From Chrysaora quinquecirrha (taxonomy: Eukaryota; Cnidaria; Scyphozoa; Semaeostomeae; Pelagiidae), in contig JACTAT010000032.1 in assembly GCA_014526335.1 (NCBI GenBank), positions 4,872,914 through 4,936,913 on the forward strand: a stretch of 64,000 bases of DNA, in the 5' to 3' direction. Positions 1-12,496 of this stretch are shown one piece after another. The notes below the pieces were generated by a model. The model had not been told where the DNA came from. It saw only the letters and a program-made list of their open reading frames with translations, and searched no databases. Each line of letters starts with the position of its first letter. The first letter of the stretch is position 1. Position numbers and translations under genes: made by a program.

Positions 1-45
1 TTAACTTATATTGATTTATCTGAATGACTGCTTTGTTAACAAGGA

Positions 46-422
46 TACACTTTTTTATATAAGAAAGTGGTTTATAAGAAAGTAGTGCTCAACATCTTAA
101 AAGTTTAAGAAAGTTCAATACTGGATTCTTAAAGCTTAAGAAAGTTCTGTTTCATACTTTCACTCTTAATGTTCTGTGTGTTACTTTCGCTCTTCTGTTC
201 AGTTGCTCTTCTTGCTTGTAAACAAGTCTAATGATTATTTTCTTTGAAAAATGTGGTATTTGTGCAATGTATACAGTGTCTTAAAATGTGCATTCTTAGA
301 AATACTGCATTCCAAAATTTTTGCTAAGAAAGTCACAAGAAAGTTTTGGTATTGAAAACATCAAATATCTAAGAAAGTTTCATTACTGGCCCAAAAAAAA
401 CTTTCTTATAAAAAAATGTGTA
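46..422. mobile_element. TACAC/GTGTA inverted-repeat element, word AAGAAAG
   Basis: Non-coding element about 377 bp long. The left end reads TACACTTTTTTATATAAGAA and the right end CTTTCTTATAAAAAAATGTG followed by TA. The octamer AAGAAAGT (or its complement) recurs about eight times between the ends. No transposase is present. It lies just outside the last visible exon of the secreted-protein gene. Confidence 0.65.
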
Positions 423-492
423 CTACGAAAAAGCAGGGCATTATTTCTATCACTATACCATTTTGATACTATAAAAACATACAATGACTTAC

Positions 493-2015
493 AATCAAAT
501 TCTTGATAAAGTGAATTTTTCCATCTCTCTGATAAACATAATTCTGAATGGTGAACTTCTTTTGATCTTCATTCTTATCTATTAATGTATTTCCATTACC
601 ATCAACCTTGTAAATTTCTGTTGCTGAACATTTTACATTATGATCATCCAAGTTAACCGATGATGGAATGATGTTGTCTTTATTTCCTATTCTCAAACTG
701 TTGATACCAAAGCCTGCTGTTGATAACCACACAGGAACGGTATTTTTATTGAAATAATAAAATGAAAATTCACATCCTTGACCTGGAAAGGAAATAGAAA
801 ACACTGTGTGAAATAGCACAAATTAGGTTTGGATGTGTTTGTTCTTCATAAATCTCTGCTAACCAGCATCTAAATTTGGTAAGAAGCATATAAAATAAGC
901 TTTCTAGACAAGTCGGTCCACTGCCAAGTCGGTCCACTACCAAGTTGGCCCACCCCTATTGGCCCCATGGATAAGTCAGCCCATCGCTGCAATGCAGCCT
1001 ATTATGTTATTTATTATTTTGTTAAATGTTGGGATATACATTTGGGGTTAGCACCCCCAAACTCTTGCTTTAACAGTGCATGTGTTCAATTTTACTGCAT
1101 TTTAATGAGCCAACTTGTTATATACAGACAGGCTGACTTGTCTAACAGATGGATGGCCAAGATGTTACCTAAAATAATAAATAACTAAAAACCTTTTTAT
1201 TGAAAAAACAGAGGGAGGCTTGGTAGGCAGTCATCTGGCACATTGAGTTGCAAAGTTTTAGGGAAAGCATAAAGAGTTTTGACAAGGGCTGCTTTGGAGG
1301 CTGTGGAGGGTTACACCTATCCTGTTTTAGGATTAGGGGTATTCCAGGCAATTTAAGGGTTTGGAGATTTGTAGGTAATGGTTTGGATGCTTCTTGCAAA
1401 CTCTTGAGGTTCTGATTACTTAATTTGCAAACGTGTTTAAAAACATGAAACTAGAAAAGAGTAGTAAAATTTTGAAATTTTGAATCTTTTAAAGAAGCAG
1501 GAGTTGTTGATTGGAATGGGGAAAAGAGGATGCTTTTGAAAAGATAACGAGCAAACAAAAGCCTATATTATATAAACAAAAGCCTAGACTGGATTACACA
1601 TGATAATCTGGTTTCTTTCTAATCTAATGAAATTAGGAATTTTGCAGTAATGCAGTCTGAATCATATCCTTCAGAACAACAATAAATATCTAATTTACCC
1701 ACCAACTGAGGATGAGTTTGCCATGGGCTCTGGTTTCTTCCTGAGATCACTATATGAGACACATCCTTTTTCAAAAGAATAAAAGCTAAGTTGATAATTG
1801 CACTGACATTCACGACAGAAACTGTCTTTGCAATAACCAAGTCTTTTGGAACAGAAATTCTGTCCGGCAATATTTGAAAACAAATCGTATGATTCGAGGA
1901 GATAAGGCGTCGAAACTGAACCAGATTCATTTCCAATCCTGCTGACTTTTATTTCGGAAAATACTGACGAGACGAAGCAAAGAATCGTCGACAATAAAAA
2001 CGACGCTTGGCGCAT
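493..2015 (-). CDS. secreted cysteine-rich protein, 5' two exons (partial)
   Basis: Not recognised as a named family. Two exons are visible. Exon 1 (2015-1703) starts at an ATG followed by a typical signal peptide (MRQASFLLSTILCFVSSVFS). The mature part is cysteine-rich, with about six Cys between residues 55 and 90 (pattern C-x6-C-x4-C-x2-C-x-C...), as in small EGF-like modules. A donor (G|GTGGGT) at 1702 is in phase 1, and exon 2 (782-493) starts after TTTCCAG in the matching phase, giving SSVGQGCEFSF across the join. Exon 2 has no Cys-rich pattern beyond its first residues and ends at a strong donor (ATT|GTAAGT), so the gene continues off the left edge. The open frame also extends upstream to 2129, but the residues before 2015 are basic and lack a leader, so I start at 2015. 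The protein is probably extracellular or membrane-bound; its function is unknown. Confidence 0.5.
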
Positions 2016-4020
2016 TTTTCGTTCGGGCCTAAAAACTTTTAGGCCCTGCGTGCGCCCTTGTGCTTTGTTTGGTGCTAGCCGACTGTTTAAACCAAGAATT
2101 CCAAGGCTGTGCCAAGAACTGAGTTGCAAGTTTTCATCAGGAGACTTTTAATTATTCTTTCACAGACTGCAGAGTGAAACTTTCATTCTCATCCCAGCAG
2201 TAACCAGTTCTTTTCTTCTGAGTCACTTTCCCTTTGATGCTGCTTTTAAAACATGGCGGGCGACGCGGGCAACAAGGAGATGAAAGGTTTCACCGGAAGT
2301 TAATTAACCGGAAAATCCAATACAATGCTTTTCAGATTACACAAAATGAAATAAATGGCTTCGGGTATCATGCAGAAAATTCGGGAAAACATAAAGGGTT
2401 GCGAGGCATAATTTTCTCCCACATCAACCCACGCAACAAATCGAAACTGGTACAGCCCTTTCCTGATTTGAATTTCACAATACGCGTGGCGATGTTTCAG
2501 AAAGAACTGCAAAAACAGTCACAGCTAGTGGCGGCGCCACCCCCCCCCCAAGGAGTTGGGAATTGGATCCAATTGTAGGGAATTTTTTAAGAAAATCCCA
2601 CCCATATGAGGGGCACATACAAACAACTAACAGTACAGTACCTGTCAATAATAAGGAGTGTCCCATGGGGGCGGCGCAAAGGTAAGGCCCATACCGTATG
2701 GGGTTATAGAAGTTATGCACACAGTTTTGCATTTTATTTCAAGCTTTCCCAAAACGCATTGTCGTTACAGGAAAGTTCAACAAGAAAATAACTCCACCTG
2801 TAACTCATGTCTTCATTAGCTTCTCTTATTCAAGCGACTAATTTCAGCATTTAAATGTTGTTGATGACTGTGCTGTCTAGGGTGGTATTCAGATTCAACG
2901 CACCTTCGATATTGATTAACAATTTAAAACTTAGATTACCGTAATATAGATCTTTCGTTCTTACGATTCTTACGATATAAGATAGATACAGTATAAAAAA
3001 TAGATGAAATAACATAGCTATGCAAATGTGACTATAATGCTAAAATAGAATACATAAGAATATTAACTTTCGTAACATAGATCTTTCGTTGTTATGATTC
3101 TTACGATAGGATACTGCAAGTAATTAGATTAACAAAGTACACAACACAAACGGCACGACATACACTTTTTTCAATAAGCATCCGGACTTTTGGTCTAGTC
3201 CTTTTGGTCCTGCTCTGGTACCCAGGGTACATCTTTACTCCTTGCTATAAGGCATGCTTAGACCCTGTTTGCACGGGACCAGTTCCGAGGGGAACTTTTC
3301 ATGAAAGAGTCTTTCAGACAGGCCTCCCGTTTACATCAGGCTTGCTGGATCCGCACGTACTAGTTATGAAGCATGGTTTGAACTGCCCAAATAACTTCCC
3401 TATTACTCTGAGTAGCCAGAAAGTGAGCGAGAGATAAAGATTGTAGCAGGAGCAAATATTGCCTTGTTATCGTGTTAATTTTAATGTATGAATTTTAGTA
3501 CAGATAGAACAATACTAATCTACCAGCTCCAGTGTAGATGGGTGGTCCATATGTAAAACAACTTCTCCAAATCAGCCCGTTCAGAGTGGTCTCATGTAAG
3601 CAGGGTCCATAATGGACCAAACGCGACAAAGATGCTAGGCCCATATATACAATGATTGTTTGGTACACAGTTCCAAATTTATCTTCCGGTATTTGCCAGG
3701 CTGTGTCGCAGCTAGCAGCAGCCTGCCCCTAACGAGGCGATGATGACAAGGAATCACGTCGGTCGCTCCACGAGCTGCAGTAGTTGGCAAGCAAGGGAGC
3801 GGCCGAACTGCGGATCGAACTCTTACAAGGAACGCGCCTGCCAAGACCAACGCCCCCGTCACGTATTAGTATATAGACCAGCTCGGTGGCTTGCGCTGTA
3901 CGTATCATCGCTAGCTCCTGCCGAGGGCTATGTGCCAATACATGCGAGATATATGCAAATAATACAAAGGATATTATATAAAAGTTCTAAAATTTATTTG
4001 AAAAAAGTAAAATTTGCTTA
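2016..4020. other. intergenic region, repeat remnants, no gene seen
   Basis: Upstream of the secreted-protein gene and downstream of XDH. Open frames here are short and have no recognisable domains. About 3160-3260 resembles one half of the TACAC-type elements (tacacttttttcaataagca). About 2890-3120 contains two similar stretches (ATAGATCTTTCGTT...) about 120 bp apart. The segment 3690-3930 is GC-richer than its surroundings and has no gene signature. Confidence 0.4.
3993..3998 (-). terminator. polyadenylation signal of XDH
   Basis: AATAAA on the minus strand, 22 bases past the XDH stop codon (4021-4023), followed by an AT-rich stretch. It is the only canonical hexamer close to the stop. Confidence 0.55.
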
Positions 4021-7000
4021 TCAGACTTGAATTCCCCAATGCTTGTATGTTCCATCATCTTGTAATAATGGCACACGTTGCGTGAATTCATCTTCGCATG
4101 CCATCCTGATTCTCTCACATGTTGCAGGTGCATCTAATTGGAATATTGAAGACAAGCCACGTTCTTTTCTTGCTGCAATGATTGCATCTTTGATGGCAAA
4201 ATATACCGATGAAGCAAGGAACAGAGGTGGTTCGCCAATCCCTTTTGAAGAGTAAACTGCATGCGGATTCGACGATCCTGTATTTAGAATCAAAGCAAAA
4301 ATCAATTAGCCTCAATAACACGCTAGCGAAAATATACGCACTACTGTGGTGGATAAGCACTATTGCGGTGGGTTATTATGCTTGATGTAGTGGAATTTTT
4401 TACATACTGAGGTGGATACAATATCATAAGAAAAATCTATAGGTCAAGCAAGAAAAAAATTTTGGATGCCATCTTCTCAAGAATGTCTGCCCTTAAACTC
4501 TTTGAAATCACATTTATTAAACTAATAATTCGATCATAAGTCCTCGGTCTTAGGTCATCGGTCTTCGGTCTTTAGTCTTTGGCCTTGTGCCTTCGTTCAT
4601 CTGCCTTCGATTATCGGCCTTCCGTCCTCGGTCTTCCGTCTTCGGTCATCGGTCTGCCATCTTCAGTCATCAGTCTTCGGTCTTCAGTCTTCAGTCTTCG
4701 GTCTTCGGTCTTCGGTCTTCGGTCTTCTGTCTGCTGTCTTGGTCATCAGTCATCGGTCCTCAATCATCAGTCTTCGGTCTTCAGTCTTCAGTCTTCGGTC
4801 TTCTGTTTGCCGTCTTTGATCATCAGTCTTCAGTTTTCAGTCTTCGGAAATCTTTCATCGGTCTCAGGTCTTCGTTCATCGGTCTTCCGTCTTCCGTCTT
4901 GGTCTTAGCAGCATTCAAATGGATTATATCGGATTATATTACCGAGCACCAAATTGAACTAACTCCGAAAAACATACCTTCTAATTCACGATATCTGAAC
5001 ATATTAAAAGGTAAATGAAAAAACGTTTGTGACAAACCTTTTAGCAGCGACACGTTGAACTCGGTAGGAATATCATTAAAACTTGGAATCTTATAAGCTC
5101 CAGGACCACGAGTGAGAAGAACACCAGAGGGAGAGTGAATCATTTGCTCCATTACAAATAAACCATAACCTTGCATGAAAGCACCTTCAATTTGGCCAAT
5201 GTCAATTGCTGGATTGAGAGATTGTCCAACATCCATAACTATATCAGTTTTCAATACTTGGTGATCTCCAGTCAGACAATCAATCTCCACTATACTGCAT
5301 CCAGCACCAGGAGTAAAATAAGAAAAAATCTACCTGAGTTGGTCTCTATGTTGTAATTCAGATTCGGAGTTGCGTAGAACCCAGTTGCAGACAAACTTAC
5401 GCGTGCAAAGTAAGCTGCCGACACTGCTTCTTCCCATGTTTTATGTTCCTTACGAAATGGTTCCAGCCGTTTATTGATTTCATAGCAAGCATTGTATATG
5501 GCCATTCCATACAGATCTGAGCTCACACTAGCGGCAGTTGCTGAAGTATTTGGGATTTTATCTGTCGCTGTTTCTAATACATGAATTTTAGAAATGTCGA
5601 CTTTCAAGGCCTCACTTGCAACTTGAATCATCTTGGTATGCAGGCCTTGTCCCATTTCTGTTCCTCCATGGTTCACAAGAACAGATCCATCGGTATAAAC
5701 ATTAACAAGAGCACCTAAAAATCAAGAAAAGTCAAAAAAGGGGGAGCTCTCAGAAACGAAGTGGAATATGTATGCCATCCCAGTTTTTGGTTATTCGGTG
5801 ATTTGTTACTCTGGTATGGGTAATGATTTGTAAAAATAGTCCCCAGAATATATACACTCTTTTTTTATAAGAACAATTTTACAAGAACATGAGCCTGTAT
5901 TTTGCCCAGATTTTAAGACCAAGTTAAGTACAAGCTGAGGCTGGCCATTTCAAAAACACTAAGAATATCAGCTTACTATGTAAGTAGGACAGTCAGACTG
6001 AACGTAAAAAGCAAGCAAACGAAGAAATAGACAAGAATGCTGCATTTTCACACAAACCTAGTAGCTACCACCCTAGACATTCATTGAACAATATTGATAT
6101 CTAATTAACCATGGAATTAAGAACAGATTAAGAACATTTCAGGCTTAAAAACGGCAAAAAATTTAAGAACAGCCAGCGTTGATTAAAATTTTTCTTTAGT
6201 TCTTATAAAAAGTGTGTAATCGCCGATTAGAAGTCGGCAATTGGTTCTGACTTCGCGCAATGTCGACACAAGCCAGGCTTGAGAGTAGTGAAGGTGGGAA
6301 CTCTTGTTTGTATAAGTTGTACATTATGTAGTGCAGACAAGACCTTTTAAACAATCATAAACCTAGATTTCCACTTATCTCTTTTTCGGTGGGAACGGGA
6401 ACAGGAACGGGAACTTGCACGGGAAATAGGAAAAACTGATTTCCAGTTGATTTCACCAGGAAAAGTGCATAGGACAAAACAATCGGATAAATAGAAATTT
6501 CAACAATTGCATCGTCACGTCAACTGAAATTTAAATTTGCCGCGCTTGATGCGTTTGACAAAAATCGCATTTTGATTTGTTCTTGGTTTCCTGTCCGTTT
6601 CGTCATGGGAAAAGGTTGAACTCAGTTCAACTTTTTCAAGTGACAAAACTGACAGGAAAATGTTCTCATGCAAAAATGTGATGAGCAAAGTGCGCATGCT
6701 CACGTTATTATTTTCCCGCTCCCGTTCCCGTTCCCGTGGCCAAAAAGACAAGTGGAAATCCAGCTTGAGTATACTCACCTCCCTGATTTAAATGTTGTTC
6801 AAAGGCAATACCAAAATTAGTTGGTATTATTGAAATCCCTCTTTTTTTCCATTTATTTTCAGCGTTGAATTTCTTTATTTCTTCTCTGGTTTCATGAAAT
6901 TGACTTTGTTTCAAGCATTGACTCCAACAATCATTCATAGACGTGCTTTCTATTACCTGATTGCAATGAGTAAGTTGTCCTTTCTTTAATAAATTCAATT

Positions 7001-10000
7001 CTCTAAGTTTTTCAGGATCTTTGCCAAGATACAGCGCCACATCATTTATGAAGTTCTCAGCAATAAACATTCCTGAGAAAATACATCTTAATTAGAATTC
7101 TCGACAATTGGCATACCACAATAGATGGAATTCGAACCTGGGCTGCATGATCAGAGAGCCAGCGACGTTTCCACTGAGCTATAGAGCTCAATGAAATCGC
7201 CGAGTTACTTTCTGAGTCATACAGCTCTCCTCCCGTTCTCCTTGGTTACCGTTCGTCCTCCCGGGAGGAGAGCCTTGGGCTGTGGCTCTCAATGTGGTGA
7301 AAAGGCCTTTGCAGTAAAAAACAAAAACGCATTTAGCCGATCTACACCACAAAATATGGCTCTAAAAATTCATCAGGATTTTAAAAGTAATGCAGAGCTA
7401 AAAAGTTTTATGTATATTACTAGCTATGTAGCTATGTGTAGAGATTCTTTACAAAAAACAAAACCATATGTAAGGAAATTTGTGCAAAAAAAGTTACCCA
7501 TTTTGGCGACATGTCTATAATAATGATTAATGGAAGTAACCCCCCCCCCTCGGGCGTTCGAGGCGGAGTTTTGAGGAAGAGATGCTTCTAATCTAAGTAA
7601 TACTGTAAAACAAACCTTGTGGAGCTCCAAATCCTCTAAAAGCGGTATTTGATGGCAGATTTGTCTTGCAACAAAATCCTCTAACTTTCACATTTGGAAC
7701 AAAGTATGGATTAATGAAGTTTGCCATTGCCCTTTGAACAACTGCAGGGGATAGATCGGCACTCCATCCAGCATTGTTATACAGATCAATATCAAGTGCC
7801 TTGACAAGGCCGTCATTATCGAAACCAACTTTGTACCTCGCGAAGAACGGATGCCTCCAACCAGACATAACCATATCTTCATCACGATCTAGCATTATCC
7901 GTACTGGCTTAGCAACCTCAAAATAAAAAAAATATTTAGCATTAGACCATGGACGAGTGGGACGCCGCTATTTGATACATTAACTGAATGGCAGATTCGC
8001 TTCCAAAATTCACCTAAAGCCCGCCGCACACGATGAGGAAAATGCTAAGCAAAATACCACTCCTGGTACTTTGCTCAGAAAAATTCTCACTATGTGCGCG
8101 AAATTTTTGCTTTGAAATTTGTGATTCGTGAGTGTGAGGAAAATATCCGAAAATTATGAATTTATGAAATGAAGCCATTACAATTGGACTGTGTTTACTG
8201 AAAGACGTGAGGAAAATGCTCACGGCCGCCGCACACGGTGATAAATTTGCTACGAATGGCAAAAAATATCAAACACGATAGAAATTTTCTCACAGCCACG
8301 AATGACTAATCTTTCAGCAAAAATTACGCACGCACGGTGAGAATTTTGCTTAGCAAAGTGCCACGAATGTTAGGATTGCATGCTTAAAATTGAAAGAAAA
8401 TTAAGATTGATTTCAAGTTTAAGATTCAGTTCCACTTGAAGATTAAGAAAAGATTTAAATTAAGATTAAGAACAATATTAAGATATTGATTAAGATTAAG
8501 AATAAGATTAAGAATAAGATTAAGAGTAAGGTTAAATAAGTTTAAGGTTAAGGTTAAGGTTAAGGTTAAGATTGAAATTAAGATTAAGATTAAGTTTGAG
8601 TTTACGATTAAGATTAAAATTGAGATTAAGAAAAAGAATAAGATTAACATTAAGATTAAGATTAAGTTTTAATTGAACTGTGGTTGATTATAGATGAAGA
8701 TTAAGAGAATAAATTGAAGATTAAGAATAAGAATTAAAATGAACAATCAATGTCAGTTTGAACTTTGATTTAGATTAAAACAAATGTTGAGATTAAGATT
8801 TGCATTGAGATTAAATAAGCCTAAACAATAACACAAACGCTAACACTAATACTAATATTACGATGAAGTTCAAGTTCAAGATTAAGTTTAAGATTAGATT
8901 AAGATTAAGATTAAGATTAACATAAACATTAACATTAAAAATTAAGATTCAAATTAAGATTCAAATTCTAAATAAGAGATTAAGATTAAGACTCGATTAA
9001 AGTTGAGGCTAAGATTAAGATTAAGAGCAAGATCAAGGTTTAATGTTAAGATTCTGATTCAGATTAACAGCAAAAAGAGCCAATTCAATGCACAATGCCT
9101 TCAAGGTGGAGGGTTTTATTGGCCGAGTCCATTGGAGGCGGTGGTCCTCACGAGGCAGTGGTTAGAGATGGGCAAGGGCTAGTGTAATTATAGCTGGTAA
9201 TTCTTCATATGTTATTCTAACTTCTTTTGCCGCTCTTCTAGCAGTGAATTGATCAACAGCGACAATCGCTGCAATGATCTGACCAACATGGTTGACTTGC
9301 TCAGAAGCAAATATTTCCTCATCTATAATATGTGTTGTACCAAACACATTATTCTCCTTAGGCAGGTCTTTGTGACAAACAAAACTGACCACACCATCCA
9401 TCTTCAGTGCTTTCGTCGCATCGATATCTAAAATATGCGCATGCGCTTTCGTGCTGATAACAAACGCCATGTAGAGCTCGTTATCAATTCTTGGTAAATC
9501 ATCACAATAGATGGCTTCTCCGCTTGCTTGCAACATGGCAGAAGTATGCGCAATTGGAGCTCCAACTGCAATTTTTGAATCGCTGTCCATTCTTCGCTCA
9601 TAAAACTGATGACTCTTCCATTCACCTTTCTTCAAACGATCAATTGCACTAAGAGAATCTCTTGGTACAGGTGACTTCTCTGAATTCAATGCGTCGCTGA
9701 CACTCAAGTAGAATTTGAACAAGAAGCTCAGAGCAAGAGACTGGCGATAACGAACCATGGCTCCAGGGACATCAGGTGGCAGTGGCATATCCTCGATTAG
9801 CTTTCCAAATGCTTCTTCAATAGCATCAGCACTCCATGGCTTGCCTTTCAGAAAGGCCATAGTTTCATTAGCCGTGATGGTCGTAGGTGCCATGCCCCCA
9901 TAGCTCATGGTTACATGATTAATAACACCTTCGACCAGCTTCACATATATTGCAGCGTTGACAATAGCGATGTCATCATCTCTTCGTTTCGACTGCTTAT

Positions 10001-11301
10001 AAGCATGGAAGTATTCATTCTTATCTGTGAACGGAATGGTTATTGATAGCAACAGTTCATCTGGTTGAATCACGTTCTTTCTGTATCCAGTGAAAAAGCT
10101 TCCATCAATGTAATCTTTCTTATTCCTGATGCACCAATCACCTCCAATTCACAACCTGCAGCCATGAAAATTGGATTCAGATCAGAGATCGGACTTCCAG
10201 TCATTATATTCCCACCAATAGCAGCGACATTTCTGATCTGTTTCCCAGCAAAATATTCCAGCATTTTCAGAATTTCAGCAAATACCTGGACTTTGTGTTC
10301 TGGGTGATCTGCAACCAGCTTCATGCACTTTTCTTCTGTCTTTGATAACGTAACCGATGCTCCAAACTTGACACCGGTGTTCGTTTCAATAATGCTGTTG
10401 AGCTCCTTGACAGAAGTAGGTACAATCATTATAGGATATTGGCAATTTTTGAACTTCATTTCAATACCCAATTCTGTATTTCCAACAACAATCTTTGCAT
10501 GCGGATTGTTGATCTTTAGATTAAGCAGATCTTTAAGGCATGTTGGACGATGCCATGTCATGGTCCTACCACGGAATACCAATGGCTGCTCATCGAGGTC
10601 TGAATTTAGTTGCAAATCTGGAGGGAAAATTGGCTCATGATTGGGACAATACTCTTCAATGGAATCACATCTTCCGTGGTTGAAATCGTCATCTTTGGAT
10701 CCATTTTGCAACTGACAGCATCTTCCATTAATTGCTCCACCACAGCAATTCTGTTTGATTTCATTACCACTGAAACCATTCACCATTGCTGGTGAGTCGG
10801 CATGTTCTGTAAAAGCACGAAAACCTTGAAGAATCGGTCTGTAACCCGTGCATCTGCAAAGGTTTCCTTGGAAATATGTATCAATGTCATCCATATTTGG
10901 CTTGGGGTTATTGCGCAATAATGTATACATTGACATCACAATACCAGGCGTGCAAAATCCACATTGAGATCCATGCGATTTCGCAATCCTTTCTTGAACA
11001 GCATGAAGTTTAGTGCGTGTGCTGCCAATTCCTTCTACGGTTGTCACCGCTAATCCATGCATTGAGCAGATGGGTGCAAGACATGCATTCAGAGAAAGAT
11101 GCTCAATTCTGCCCTTCTCTCTGTCATATTTCGATACCATAACTGTACATGCACCGCAGCCTCCTTCTCCACACCCAAGTTTTGTTCCAGTTAGCCTCTT
11201 CTTCAATCTGAGGTATGTTAGCAATGTCCATACCGGATCGACGTTATCATCTGTAATCTTTTCACCTTCAAAAAAGATTTCAATCAAATCAACAAAAAGC
11301 T
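4021..11301 (-). CDS. XDH: xanthine dehydrogenase, five exons found, two frameshifts, one exon missing
   Basis: Molybdo-flavoenzyme that oxidises hypoxanthine to xanthine and urate in the cytosol. Exons: 11301-about 9170, 7916-7616, 7072-6779, 5714-5038, 4277-4021; phases agree at every junction from 7916 on. Two N-terminal 2Fe-2S domains carry [32 protein letters not shown] and [10 protein letters not shown]. The FAD domain has [13 protein letters not shown]. The molybdopterin part has [19 protein letters not shown] (the substrate-binding Arg is kept, favouring XDH over aldehyde oxidase), [13 protein letters not shown], and KGIGEPPLF with the catalytic Glu. About 1,220 residues are found, against about 1,330 for the family. 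One exon (about 100 residues, including GGGFGGKE) is absent between 9170 and 7916. One-base losses break the frame at 10093-10097 and 5323-5328. A first coding exon before 11301 (acceptor AATTAG) was not located. Function is by homology; whether this copy is intact in the organism is open. Confidence 0.93.
4319..4470. mobile_element. GTGGTGG-type element (fragment) in the last XDH intron
   Basis: Begins ACACGCTAGCGAAAATATAC, the terminus shared with the elements at 47497 and 23627, followed by repeated blocks such as CACTACTGTGGTGGATAAGC and GTGGGTTATTATGCTTGATG. The far end (GGTCAAGCAAGAAAAA) matches the centre of the 23.6-kb copy. Confidence 0.55.
4545..4905. repeat. degenerate tandem repeat, unit about 7 bp (TCGGTCT / TCAGTCT)
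   Basis: Roughly 50 variants of TCTTCGG/TCATCGG/TCTTCAG in tandem within the last XDH intron. Long open frames here are a product of the repeat and are not genes. Confidence 0.85.
5853..6218. mobile_element. TACAC/GTGTA inverted-repeat element, word AAGAACA
   Basis: Left end TACACTCTTTTTTTATAAGA, right end AGTTCTTATAAAAAGTGTGT. Inside, TAAGAACA or TTAAGAAC recurs at least five times. About 366 bp, non-coding, inside an XDH intron. Confidence 0.65.
7112..7195 (-). repeat. tRNA-derived SINE (head)
   Basis: Minus-strand sequence with an A-box-like CTATAGCTCAGTGG and a B-box-like GGTTCGAATTCC at tRNA-like spacing. The same head recurs at 21018-21115 with few changes. It sits in an intron and has no clean acceptor stem, so it is a SINE or tRNA relic and not a working tRNA. 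Confidence 0.6.
7380..7560. repeat. half copy of the GGGGGTACTTC...CGCCC element
   Basis: Matches the right half of the palindromic element at 21788-22190: an AGAGATTCTTTA block, then AAAGTTACCCATTTTGGCG, then ATTAATGGAAGTAACCCCCC. It lies in an XDH intron. Confidence 0.5.
7917..9164. repeat. repeat-filled XDH intron: GCCGCACACG repeats and AAGATTA array
   Basis: 8020-8350 holds inverted and direct copies of a unit containing CGCCGCACACGRTGA and GAGGAAAATGCT. 8405-9065 is a long degenerate array of ATTAAG / AAGATTAAGATT units. No sequence for the expected molybdenum-domain exon (GGGFGGKE) was found on the minus strand here. Confidence 0.7.
9165..11301 (-). CDS. XDH: XDH large exon: 2Fe-2S domains, FAD domain, start of Mo domain
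   Basis: A single unusually long exon of about 2.1 kb. It holds both iron-sulphur modules (residues about 10-165), a low-complexity linker with extra cysteines ([15 protein letters not shown]), the FAD domain (about 230-410), the CO-dehydrogenase-like C-terminal flavoprotein domain, and the first part of the molybdenum domain ([17 protein letters not shown]). The frame is broken once at a run of five A on the + strand (10093-10097). One more base would restore the family-typical residues between MEAF and [10 protein letters not shown]. The conserved reading ends at YEELPAIIT near 9175 without a usable GT donor, so the exon end looks truncated or misjoined. Confidence 0.9.
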
Positions 11302-12097
11302 CTAATTTACGCGGAAAAAGAAGATAGTACAGTATAATAATGGTTACCCTCGATTACTCGAACCTCCCAACTGTTTTTGCATGTCCTTTGAATCTTTCCT
11401 AATTCTCATTTACACATAGCATTTTTAAGGACTTTTCACTGGGCGACAAAACCCAGGCACGGATGTAGAAGCAATGACCATAGTTCGAATGCCACGGGTC
11501 CAGGGCAGGGCCCTGGCAGGGGTCCAGGGGGCAGAGCCCCCGGAAGCTCGTGATATTTTACTATCTCTGAGGCCTTGAAATGGCGCAGGATTCTGAAAAT
11601 TCTCCCTCTGCATCTTAATAGAAAATCACAAAAAATACACATCCTTGCATATCGCTCCAAAAAAACTTTTTTTGAACCATTGAAAAGGGATTTCTCTTAT
11701 TGTCATTATAGCTGCTTAAGAGAGGTTAAGAATCTTATAACAACGACATTTCAAACAAAACTGAGTAAACTAAGATGTTCTTTAGGAGGAGAAAAACAGT
11801 TTGATTTGAAACATTTGAATTTTATGCCAAATGCAGACAATAAAAGAGATTTTTGTTGAATATTTTTCATGCTCTAGTATACTGCCACTCCTTGCTACAG
11901 TAGCTACAGAATTTATATTGAAGGCATGCAAAAGCAACACCTATATTTTTGTATTGTTGGTTTTTATCTCCGTTCTGCCCGTGTGTTTTCCTCGTGCATT
12001 GTTGCCCAGTTTTCTAAATTTTTATGTCCTGGGCGACAATTTTGGTGAACTTAAAACGTAAAAAGACACGGTAAAAGATTGAAAACGCGTCTTACTT

Positions 12098-12496
12098 TAC
12101 ACACTTTTTTTTATAAGAATACAGTCTATAAGAATATTCAGGCTCAAAATTGCTGAAATTTAAGAATTATTTAAGAATAATCTGAGGCTCAAGATTGACG
12201 AGGATCATTTTTATTTCTCTGCGTTTTTTACACTGCACAATAAGTGTGATTGTCAGGCAACTGTATTTGTTTTGAAATGCATACATCCTGTCTGACTCTT
12301 TGATACAGTAACTCTTTTTATTAATAAAATAACAAATGACAAAGATTTGGCTTATTTCTCTTGATCTTCAGGCCAATTTACAACATTGATGATTAAGAAT
12401 AATTTAAGAATATTTTCAGGCTCAAAATCGAATAAGCTTAAGAATAATCGAGGCTCGGCAAAAAATAAGGTATTCTTATAAAATAAAAAGTGTGTA
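12098..12496. mobile_element. TACAC/GTGTA inverted-repeat element, word AAGAATA
   Basis: Left end TACACACTTTTTTTTATAAG, right end TATTCTTATAAAATAAAAAG then TGTGTA. TAAGAATA/TAAGAATT occurs about nine times inside, together with CAGGCTCAAAATYG blocks. A shortened relative lies at 48551-48688. Confidence 0.7.

Noticed and set aside
4579..5018. Ser/Val-rich proteins of 109 and 143 residues on +
   Set aside because: Frames through the TCTTCGG tandem repeat, antisense to the XDH intron.
7112..7195. Functional tRNA gene
   Set aside because: A and B boxes are present but there is no matching acceptor stem; a second copy with the same non-tRNA flanks at 21018 indicates a SINE.
8405..9065. Telomere-like array (TTAAGG/AAGATTA)
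   Set aside because: The unit is degenerate and not TTAGGG or TTAGG; it lies inside an intron.
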